Shown here: positions 20,601 through 30,282 of the stretch, one piece after another | Numbering within the stretch: position 1 is the first letter of the stretch | Layout of the letters: the number at the start of each line of letters is the position of its first letter | Position numbers and translations under genes: made by a program | The notes under the pieces: model-generated | What the model saw: the letters and a program-made list of their open reading frames with translations, nothing else | Told to the model about the DNA's origin: nothing | Database searches by the model: none | Assembly: GCA_015680685.1 (NCBI GenBank) | Contig: MNCI01011801.1 | Location: 183,823 to 235,670, forward strand | Reading direction: 5' to 3' | From: Gnetum montanum | Taxonomy: Eukaryota; Streptophyta; Gnetopsida; Gnetales; Gnetaceae | DNA: 51,848 bases

Positions 20601-22639
20601 TTAGCACTACATTTTGCAAGTTTAGCATCATAGTTAACAAAATTTTGGCAAAATTTTTCTAACTCTAGACTACCTCAGTGGAGAGTGTAGTCCAAAAACT
20701 ACAAAAATGTTTCTAACTATGGATTGCCTCAATAGAGAGCATAGTTTGAAAAAAGGGGGATGAAATTTTTTCTAACTCTAGGAGCACCCTAACTACACTC
20801 TAAAATGTGGAGAGCATAGTCCCAAAAATAGACATTTTTCCAAATACTTGTAATGTAGGCATTGTTACAAACACTTACCAGAATATGCTCTCAATGCATG
20901 GAGATCATAGTCCCATGGCCATGGAGAGTGTAGTCTCCCCACAACATTATTCCCAGTAACCCCCTTTACCTTGCTACCATGGTTGGCCACACCCTCCCAT
21001 GCCCTTGAAAAAAAGAAAATACAAATAAAAAAGAAAAAATGAAACAAATGTGCACACTTTGCTACTGGTTGTAGCCACGACCACGTGACAAGGTGTAACT
21101 CGTGGCTGGCCCTCACCCTTGTAGAATAAAAAATAGAAAGAAAAAAAATAGCCATGGTGTACTATGGTAGTCATGGCCCTTGCAACCACGTTGTGACCCC
21201 TGCATTCATGATGGCCAATTCCCTCGCATAGTCCCAAAGGGAAAAATAGAAACCCCTACCCACTATGATAAAAAATATAAACTTCAAAAAAAAATCAAAA
21301 AAGAATAGACCCCTGCTGTGCCTCTTGCCCCCATGGTAGACCACTTCTTGGCCACCACCAGAACCCTGGTGCCATTTCTAGCCATGCCACAGAGTGTAGC
21401 TCATGGGAGCCTGACCTGTAGCACCAAAACCCTAATCATCCATGGACCCACAAACTTGAAAAATTAAAACCCCATGATGAGCTCCCTTCTCCTATGGCCA
21501 TGTTGCAAAAGAATGCAACAACAACTACAATATTGTAGGGCCCCTAAACCCTGCAATCCCAAAATCCCATGTGCGGTCCCTTGTGGCCACACTACACCAT
21601 GCAGTGGTAGCCATGGTCCCTATGGCTGCATTGTGAAATGCAAACCCCCACCCTTCTAGAACCCCAACGTAGAAAATAAAAATCCTTCCTACTATTGTAG
21701 CCATGATAACACATAGCCATGGTAGCCATTGCTATGGCAAGGTAGACGCAGTAGTGCATAGGACTCTGTTCCCAAAACCTTGAAACACTCCAAAATGAAC
21801 AAAAAATTAGAACAAAGGGGAGAGAATAGTTGGTGTACCTGGCTAATGTCAATGGCCTCCTCTTCTCCATGCATGCCTATGGTAGGTGGCCTAGTGCCCT
21901 CTCCCCCTTGGTGACATTCACTAGTCCTGGGTGCAGGCATCCACTCCAGCACATCATTCTTCACAACTATGCTCTCCATTGGTAGAAACACAACAAAAAT
22001 GACAAGACTATGCTCTAGATTTCATGGTTAAAAGTAATAAAATGAAAAATTACCCATAGTGAAAACACACCTATATACCCTCCCAAGGTCATTTAATGAT
22101 CCACCAAGTTGAGACTATGCTCCACACCAAAGGCTTAGTGGAGAGCATAGTTGGGTAAGAGCATAATCACCCATACTTAGCCTAGAATCATGATTTTTCA
22201 TTATCTTACGAATGTGCAACTTAATTTCACTCCTTAAGCATGACCAATCCTCCTTGGAATGGCACATTTGACACATCTACGGTCCACTAAGAGCTAAAAT
22301 TGACATGAATATGGCTTGCTAAGGCCTAAAACTAGCACAAACATGCTTGCCTCCATAGTAACTTGCATGCATACTAGGAAAAATTTACTACATTTTTTTT
22401 CCATTAGTGCACATTGACTTTGTGAAACAGGTGTCACTTGACATTTTTCTAGTTGGTTTTGCATGAACATGACATAGCTATGCATGAGAAAATCTTCTCA
22501 CCTTTGGTCACTAAGTCCTATGACAATGGAGCATTCAAGCTCGTTGATTGGGATGGAAACAAGTTTACTGATCTAGTGATCCATTCATACTTGAAGTTGT
22601 ATTACATCTAACATACAACATTGCATATCAAGAAAGCAA
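20601..22639. other. Noncoding region upstream of antisense gene (element B)
   Basis: No convincing coding region. It contains hairpin-family words (20665-20830, 20880-20935, 22095-22145), A-rich tracts (21005-21050, 21120-21150) and 'GCCATGGT'/'CCATGG'-rich text (20900-21750) resembling 4110-4800 of element A. Short frames here (for example 21592-21991) look like chance readings of this repetitive text. It probably includes the promoter and 5' leader of the antisense gene, but no TATA box can be assigned. Confidence 0.45.
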
Positions 22640-23285
22640 GGTAAGAAACTCATGTACTATGATGTTAAATTAGCAAAGCAATAGTCCACTATGACTTACA
22701 ATGTTAAAACTGGCATAGCAGTCTACAATAACTATAAACTAGCATAGCTCATCCACTACAATGCTAAAAGTGGCATAACAATTGGCTATGACTATAAACT
22801 AGCATAACACATTTTTTGTGACACTAAAACTAGCACTATAGTATGCTATGACTATAAACTAGAATTGCTCATCTACTATGATGCTAAACTACCATAATAG
22901 CTCATCTACTATGACATTAAATTAGCACAACACCATGATGCTAAACTAGCGTAGAGACAACACATTCACTACAAAATTAAACTAGCACAATAGTTCATTG
23001 GCTATGATGCTAAACTAGCACATCAGCTCATTTTCTATGACATTAAACTGGCAAACCATTTGTCCACTATGATGCTAAACTAGCAAGGCATTCGTCTACT
23101 ATGATGCTAAACTAGCATAGCCGTCGGTTTGCTATGATGTTAAACTAGCACACAGTAGTCTGCTAGGACTATAAACTAGCATAGCACACTTTGCCAAGAC
23201 CTTAAATTGGGTTCATGGTCTACTAGGATCTTAAACTAGTAAAGCCATGGTCTACCAAGACCTTAAACTAGGTTCATGTTCAACC
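22640..23285. repeat. Minisatellite array 2 of element B
   Basis: Close to twenty units of about 30-35 bases on the theme 'CTATGATGCTAAACTAGCATAG'-like text (core GCTAAACTAGCA). The last units (23170-23285) change to 'AAGACCTTAAACTAGG', the reverse complement of array 2 in element A. A few related words already appear at 22275-22345. Units are degenerate and spacers are not unique sequences, so this is not a CRISPR. Confidence 0.9.
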
Positions 23286-23399
23286 ACTAATGATTCATTT
23301 CATCCTCCTACAAGTGAGCAAGCAAGCACCACCCATGGCCCCCCTCCTATACCATGGGGGAAAGCAAGCTGCATGTCCAAGAATGGAGAACCTACCATG

Positions 23400-23595
23400 G
23401 GCATAGCCTTTGAAGTAGTTGTAGCACCTTCACCCATCAAAATTTTTCTTTTCTTTTGAGCACTTGTCATTGGTGCAGCCTTTGGAGCACTTGCAGCATT
23501 CTCTCCCCCCCTGCATTTTACTAGCTTTTTGAGCACTTGTCACTAGTGCAACCTTTGGAGCACTTGTAGCATCTTTTCCTCCTACATTTTATTTG
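23400..23595. repeat. Short tandem duplication, about 70-base unit
   Basis: Two clear units ('TTGAGCACTTGTCA' ... 'GCAGCCTTTGGAGCACTTG', starting near 23456 and 23528) and a weaker third upstream ('GCCTTTGAAGTAGTTGTAGCA', 23407). It lies just after array 2 where pol would be expected. Confidence 0.7.
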
Positions 23596-24634
23596 CATTT
23601 TGTCTTGTGTGATTTTCTTGTCTTGTCAAAGTTATGTTTGTAGAATGAAGCCCTGGGTCATCTTGCAAAGGTGCATCTCATTGTAGCAGCAAGTCACCAT
23701 AGTGCTCAGATGTGCATGATTGGACTAGCAAAGCCTCTCAAGATTTAACATCCCCCCTATTGCATTATAGCCTACCCACATCCACTTCTACATTCAAATG
23801 CTCTTTCATTCCCCACATAGCCAAGATTGGAAACCCTCCTAGACACTTATGTGCTATGATCACATGGCACCCTCATCATACATCTCATCAAACACCAAGA
23901 TTTCCAAGGTGGACATAACATAAATCATCTCATGGGAAGCTTCTATAAGCCAATCAAAGCCTAGGAAAATGTAACATAAGTCATCCCAGGGAGGAAACAC
24001 TTGTTATACAGATGTCATGCAGTTTCATGAATGATGAAGAAAAGCCCATCTAGTGATACTCAACTCACTTGATGGAAAGCATTTCAATTCACATTAAGCA
24101 TTTAGAAAAGTGTAGAGCCTAAATAAGGTTCACGTTGTAGCAAAAAACCAAAAAAAAAAAAAAAACAAAACAAAACAAAAGCAAAACAAAAAAAATGCAA
24201 AGTGGGAAAAGCACATCTCCAAGCAACCCAACAACAAAGCAATTTTGCAACTAGCTTAGCCTTGAATCCATGCTAACTCTCTCATGAGCATTCCAACAAG
24301 AGGTCATCATTTTCAAGGGTAGGCCACTCTGGTGCCATGGTCATTGTCAGTCGTGATTTCCTTGCATCATGAAACCTTGTTTGCATCTCATCTCCCCTTT
24401 TATTCCTAGCACATTGCCTATACCTTTTCCTCCCAACATACCACTATCCATAGCACTCTTGATCATGGTGTAGAGACATCCGATTAGGTACTAAAGAGCG
24501 ATGTTAGTGCTAGCCCTGTTGTGGTGTTTTGTCATTCCTTGTCAACATCTCTTGGGACATTCCTCTAGATGTCAACAAAGAGGGACCAATTAAACACCAC
24601 CAAATTTAGACTATGGAGTCCCAGTTGCAAAATT
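23596..24634. other. Unassigned part of element B
   Basis: No coding region recognised. It includes a low-complexity A-rich (CAAAA)n tract at about 24136-24198. The remainder resembles LTR or leader text of no family known to me. Confidence 0.4.
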
Positions 24635-25165
24635 TTTCTAAGTGTTGGGACTACTCTCTCCAATGCCCTAGAGTCTAGTTAGCCTAGTAGAGAGTGTAGT
24701 CAACATGAAGGCCATTTTTCAGCAAATTTTTCTAAGTGTCAAGACTACACTCTCCATTTCCTCAAAGTGTAGTTAGCCTCTTGTGGAAAGAATAGTTAGC
24801 ACAAACCCAATTTTTTGTAGTTTTCTCTAAGTGCTGAGACTATGCTCTCCACTACCCCATAGTGTAGTTAGCCTCCAGTGGAGAGCACAATTAGCAAAAA
24901 GGTAGCTTTTCACATGTTTTGGAAACTCTTGGACTATGCTAACCCCTAGTTGGAAGTGTATTCATCCTCCTATAGGGGAGCGTAGTTTGCCAAAAAAGCC
25001 TAGATTCCATCAACATTGAGACTACACTCTCCCCCAACCCAGAGAATAGTTAGTAGGAAGCAAGATTTTTGCAAATATTTTCAAAGTTTTGGAACTATAC
25101 TCTCCACTACCCTAGAGTGTAGTTAGCCCTTAGTGGAAAGCATAGTTAGCCAGAACAGCCTTCGG
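24635..25165. repeat. Hairpin-bearing tandem array, about 95-base unit
   Basis: Five to six degenerate units. Each carries 'GACTATGCTCTCCACT' or a close variant, then about 23 bases including 'AGTGTAGTTAGCC', then the exact or near reverse complement 'AGTGGAGAGCATAGT'. The arms at 24838-24896 and 25090-25150 are the best. Units can thus fold into 15-base stems. The same words are scattered through the LTR, leader and both antisense-gene upstream regions of A and B. Confidence 0.8.
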
Positions 25166-26739
25166 TAGCCTCCACAACATAACAATGGCATACCAAGGTA
25201 GTCAACTCATCCCTAGCAAGCGTAGTCCATAGAATATTTCTCTTTCTTACATTTCCTCTTACCCAAAATTGTAACTATGCTTAACCCCACTAGCCTAGTG
25301 GATAGGGTAGTTGGATGAGAGTGTAGTCCCAATCGTTTCCTTTGCCATGTGATGACTGTTGGCACATTTGGCCATTTCATGGAATAGAGATATGAGATGA
25401 TTGAAACCTTAAAAATATTTCAATAGAACTATTGAAATGGTAAGATGTAGGTTTCAAAGGTATTGATTCCTGTCACTTGCTAAAAAATATTGGATGAGAT
25501 GGGATGCATTTATTCTCCCTAATTTTAGTTCTTCAGATTATCAATTGGACCGATACTTAGCATGGGAAACAAGCATATGATTTTGCTTCTCAAAATTCAC
25601 TAGGTTGGAACTTTTACATGGCTCAAGTCTATAGAATTCTTTGATCATTACTTATCCCTACTGAAGATGTTCACCTTCTTCCAACCCATCTCTTTTGTGG
25701 ATATTCAAGAGGTCTATCTAACTCTTATTTGGAACATGCTGTGAGGTGGATTAGGTATACTAGAGTATTGTCCTCAAAGAAACATCATTGGTTGTGTACA
25801 TCATCAACTAAAGCATTCCTTGCATGGAGCCCTTAAAGAGGAAAGACATGCATATCAGGGAGACCATAATATTATTGGTGGAAATAATGGACAGTGAATA
25901 GAAGGTTACAAGAAATAATGTGCCAATGGCGATTGAATTAACAAGCAAGGAATCTTTATTGTTAGAAATACTTTTAGGAATTGATCATTTGGATATTTTC
26001 GTTGCCTTTAGAAAATTTCTTAAAGAATAATAAAAGAAAAATATCCTTATTGTTGATTCATTGCAAGGAATATGAAACTTGAAAATCATTTGGGGATGAT
26101 TTTGAAATAGTATGTCAAAAAGAGGGCATCGAGAAGTGGGATGCTACATATAGCATGCTCCTTTGTGGTAGAAAATATTTTGAGGAGTTTGTAGATAAAG
26201 TACAAAAATATTTTTCATATTACTAATAATGGCAAGGACTGCAATAACAGTTCAGAGATTGTCATGAACAAATGTTTGTATGAACTATCCCATCAAAATA
26301 TTGGTGAAAGTTTTCAATATTCGTGTGTCTTCATTTACATTTGCACAAAACATCTTGCCTGATAAGGTCACTAAAGAGAGAAAAGTTGAGACAATGAAAA
26401 ACTAAATGTTTCAAGGATAGAGTTATCTGGGAGAAGCGTTGAAGTTGGATATTTTGAAAGACACTCAGTAACAAATAAAAAAAAATGTTGTAGAGTAGGC
26501 ATCAGAGTGTTCAAGCTCATTTGGAGGCACCAGTATCAATTCTTATAGATCAGATTCTAAAATTGAGGATGCCTTTAAAGTAGAATCACGATTTTAGAAA
26601 ACTGAGAAGTTGCTGTGGATGAATTTCACAGTGGCCAAGGGTTTTGTTGAGCTACTACTGGCAATCTGATGGAGGTGAACAAGCCAGAAGAATGCTGCCC
26701 TACCGAGAGGTCATGCAATACTAATTATTGGCATTACCA
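25166..26739. other. Unrecognised sequence replacing pol in element B
   Basis: No RT, RNase H or integrase motif on either strand. The plus strand contains scattered protein-like stretches (for example 'LLLEILLGIDHLDIFVAFRKF' split at the Gly, near 25960, and 'EDAFKVESRF' near 26570) between stops, perhaps remains of an exon or of another transposon. A perfect 10-base palindrome arm pair lies at 25417-25438 (ATTTCAATAG/CTATTGAAAT). Confidence 0.35.
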
Positions 26740-27840
26740 TCTCAACCGTGGCTTATTCTTTGGTTCTTCGTTGGTTTATGGAAGATGAGATCTACATCGT
26801 GGCCAAGAGCGAAGACGAGGAGATAATCTTGTCCACGTTTTCACTAAGAAACGACGACCTCTGTGGGCCATGTGGTCCGTTTCCGTTGTTGCAGCACTCA
26901 CCAGAATCAGCATCCTGGGTCGTCACTAGTACTATCTCTGCTTGCAGTGGAACAAAAAAAAGAAGCAGTTATAGAAGGAGGAGGCACCATACACGGAGCA
27001 GCAAATGAAGACGATCTTTAGGGTTTTCAATCCAGTGATCGGCACTGTGACGCGCCACGTGGTAGCTACCAAAAGGTCATGCACAGAGCTAGTTTTAGCT
27101 GTTATGAGCGATGCATGGGTGATGTTAGATAATAATGGTGGCATTGCATGTTTGACGGCGACGGCTGTGGATTTGGCGTAGCAAAGTGATGACCAGGCAC
27201 GTGGTATATGGATACTTTGATGGGAAAGCAACAGCAACAACAACGTCTGAGAAAAAGTGGAGCGCCATCCTGATGGCAACATCGTGGACGAGGATTATTC
27301 ATGATACATAGAGTGGATGCTGAATGAGGTGTAGCTCTCATACGCCTTACACGCACAACAACTGAAAATGCTTGTGACTCTACATTGCAGGCACATCCAA
27401 ACTGGAGGATGCCAAAAATATTGCAGTAATTCTCTAAAGATTTTAGTAACCATCATTAAACTTGTTCTATTTGAAATAAATCATGAAAGACACTTGTGGA
27501 TGCAGCAATGGTAGATCCTCCACCAACGTATCCTTCCTCTTAGAAACTGATTTCCTATGCAGCCCAGCCAGCACGTGTCATGTTGCCAATAACAAAAAAA
27601 CCAGTGGTCAAAGGTGAAGCCAATTCGCAGCAAACACCAAAAAAACACAAATGGGCATGGCCTGTACATGACAACACCACTGGATGCAGCAGCAAAACGT
27701 TCAGAGGATGAAACTGTATTCCTAACAACATCACCCATGACAAAGGACTCTCCGTCAAATACCTCGTCATTGACCACGCATTCACAACTACATCGAGGCT
27801 CTGGTTGCAGAGCATGACATTTATTTTGATTAACTTTGGA
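26740..27840. other. CpG-richer island with small open frames, origin unknown
   Basis: Base use differs from all neighbours: CpG is common (for example 'GGCGACGGC', 'GTGACGCGCCACG'). Open stretches exist on plus (26748-27008, 27614-27817) and minus (27282-26932, 27815-27555), none with a motif I recognise. Three G-box cores (CACGTG) lie at about 27055, 27199 and 27572. It may be a younger insertion or captured host sequence. No gene is claimed. Confidence 0.4.
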
Positions 27841-27929
27841 TTTTTATATAAGTAATTTAGTTGTTATTATGCTACTGTATGTTTGACAGCCCTTGGTTGT
27901 GTACTAAGTAAGTATTAATATTAATTTAA

Positions 27930-28480
27930 AAATTTGCATATGCTAAGGAGTTATATTGGATAGTTATCCAATAGGACACACCATATATTTTATTTCTATA
28001 GTTGTAACTTTGTGTGGAAGTTGCAACTTCCTAGCCTTAATCCCATGATGTTTGTAACCACCACCAGGACCACTTGTCAACTGCAACCTTTTTATCTCCA
28101 CAATGGCCACTTGTCAAGCCACTTGTCAACTACAACTTGTTTCTCTCCATGGTGACCACTTGGCAACTGAATGAAGACACTTAACAATTGAATAGGACAC
28201 TTGTCCATTGTAGCTTTTTTATCTCTATGGTGGTTAAACCACCCAAGATATTTTGTAACTTACCTACCTACCTTTGAACCCTATAAAAAGGCTTCAGGGG
28301 TCAAGAAAAAAAAATCAACGATTGGGGTCTCGTACATCACACTTTTGAGAAGACATTGGGCTCTCACTTGGAGACACACTTTGGGTCTTGGGAAGAGCTT
28401 GTAAAGAAGAAATTGTGAATGATTGCTTGTAAGATGGCTTGCTAAATAAAAGATTTCAGCCTCTTTGTCATAGTCCTGTG
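27930..28480 (+). promoter_or_regulatory. LTR-like block with TATA box and poly(A) signal
   Basis: Contains 'GGATAGTTATCC' (27958), four to five copies of 'CCACTTGTCAACT' (28069-28200), a good TATA box 'TATAAAAAGG' at 28282-28291 and 'AATAAA' at 28445-28450 about 160 bases later. This arrangement (enhancer-like repeats, TATA, poly(A) signal) is that of an LTR. No partner copy exists in the window, so it could be a solo LTR or a captured promoter. Confidence 0.45.
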
Positions 28481-29640
28481 AGTTATGTATATTGTTTTTT
28501 ATTTTGTTTAAATTGTTTAGCTAGTGGTTTAGATAGTATCATCCTTGGCAAGTAATTTTTGGATTTTTAGATTGCTTTTATTGTTCTTGTTTCCCTATAG
28601 AAAATTTCTGTTAAAATTTTGCCATAGAAGCGCTTGTGTTTAAAAGCCTTAAGAGAATTTTAGCAGTAAATTTGATTATTGTGCAACGTATAAGAACCGC
28701 TATTGGGATTGTTGTAAGAGAGCCTCTGCTTGTAGTCATTCCGTTGAATGATTCAATAGTCAAGAGGGTTCAGAAAATCTTTGATATTTTGATGGGACCA
28801 GAAGAGCTTCTTTTTATCTTTAAAGTGAATCTCCGTGGTATTTCAATTAGAAATTGTCAAGTCTTTTGAAGGTTCTATTGAATGCAATTGTTGACATCCA
28901 TTATCTAGCCAAAATGAAGTCTCGTACGTGGTAGTTTACATAGCATTTTTTTGGTAGCATAATAGGATTATCTTGAAGAAATTGCTCATTTGAGCCTTGG
29001 AAGTTTGAACAATTTGTAGATATTGAATTTGGGATAGCTTTATTGCAAAGTGTTTACTCATGTCATTTTACCTTGTTTAAATATTTGAGGTCTACACAAA
29101 TCTGCTTTCTTTTCTATCTATTTCCATCGAATCTTGCTCTATTTCTAGTTTTCTTGTGGAACTATCTCTTTCTCTAGGGAAAATTAGAAGTAGATTCGTA
29201 GTGTTGTGCTCAAATGTTTTGCAAAATTTTATTTGTTACAAGTAGGTATTATAAGGACTGCATAGACTAGGTAATTGAACAAAATAGGAACTCTCAACAA
29301 CGCACAATACTTGGCAAAGTTGGCTGAATCTCTTTAAGATAAGTCATTTGTAGTTTACACACCACGCAATCGTTTCATTTTTCACAACTGCACGCTGCAA
29401 CAGCACTCACACATACTCACATTAACTATTGAGTTTATTTGGAGGTATCTGGGCCTTGGTGTTTCCAGAGACCAACAGGCACCTAAATCCTATTTAAGGA
29501 CACTCGTTGGCGGTCGCATCCCAAACGGTCGCCAACAATGACCAGGCCACATTTTGTGCTAACCCTAATCCTATAAAGATCCTATGCCCTTAATGTTTTC
29601 AAGGTTGGCATTTTGGAAAATCAAGGATTGGAAAATTTTT
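28481..29640. other. Unassigned 3' part of element B
   Basis: No gene recognised; the small plus frame 28636-28869 has no known motif. Near the end lies a GC-richer inverted repeat (GTTGGCG at 29506-29512, CGCCAAC at 29530-29536). The last bases before the LTR (29600-29635, 'GGAAAATCAAGGATTGGAAAA') are purine-rich, as expected for a polypurine tract. Confidence 0.4.
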
Positions 29641-30282
29641 TGGGTTAGCATTTGGTGAAGTTGTAGAGAATTGTAGCCCCACCACATTCCCACTACAGCC
29701 CCACTGCAGCCTAGCATAACATTGTAGCCCATGATACATTACAGTGGCCAACCTGGCAAATGTAGATACCTCAGTGAGCACCAATATTCATGGCTAGACA
29801 CCTTTGATATTATGACTATGCTCTCCACTATGTCTATTGTATCCCATGTACCTTCTAACCCCTTTTGGTGTTAACTACACTCAACCCCATTTGGGGTGGT
29901 GTTATGCTTCTCTCTCTCTCTTTGCATTTTTAGCATTTCATTTGCATTTTTTGCTATTTCATCACATAGTTATGCCTAAAACTATGCTTGGTTAACTATC
30001 CCTACATGTTGATGCCTTTTTTTTTTCAAAAAACTTGACTATAGTTGACACTATTAACATCATTAACACTATTAACACCATTTGAACACTTAGCACCATT
30101 TCGAATTAGCATCACGGCTAACCATGCTACACCCTGATTACATCCAATAAGTCTCTATTCGATCGACAAGATCATTCAGGGCACCCTGTCTCTACCTCTA
30201 GTAGGTCCTCATGTGGATTCAAGATTAGGCTATGCACTTGTCGACCTCGGTGTTACAGCCATCGACGTTTTTGGTCGTTACA
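29641..30282 (+). repeat. 3' LTR of element B
   Basis: Starts TGGGTTAGCATTTGG and ends GTTACA. Alignable along its length with 11118-11732, including the hairpin arm ACTATGCTCTCCACT (29815), the CT microsatellite (29908-29922) and the final TAGTAGGYCCT...GTTAYA text. Differences are mostly transitions. Confidence 0.75.

Larger units (their letters stand above)
11118..30282 (+). mobile_element. Element B: large LTR retrotransposon related to A, with antisense gene
   Basis: Two directly repeated LTRs (11118-11732, 29641-30282) enclose 19 kb. The order is LTR, tRNA-Leu-like primer site, leader, gag-protease (about 13000-15836), array 1 (16140-16495), antisense gene (about 20600-16722, minus), a long noncoding part, array 2 (22640-23285), then tandem and hairpin repeats (to 25165) and unrelated sequence to the 3' LTR. 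No RT, RNase H or integrase is recognisable where element A has pol, so B is either deleted there or was non-autonomous. The LTRs differ considerably, mostly by transitions (about 13 differences in 88 bases in the stretch near 11278/29814, aligned by eye), so the insertion is old. No matching target duplication was found. Confidence 0.7.

Noticed and set aside
21592-21991. Two overlapping minus-strand frames of over 90 codons
   Set aside because: They fall in repetitive 'CCATGG'/'GCCAC' text upstream of the antisense gene, have no counterpart conserved in element A and show no motif.
22640-23285. CRISPR-like regular repeats
   Set aside because: Units are degenerate, spacers are not unique and vary by slippage, and the context is a plant retroelement; it is a minisatellite.
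26748-27817. A host protein-coding gene in the CpG-richer island
   Set aside because: Small open frames on both strands exist, but no motif, splice structure or codon pattern could be supported by eye, so it is listed only as an unassigned island.
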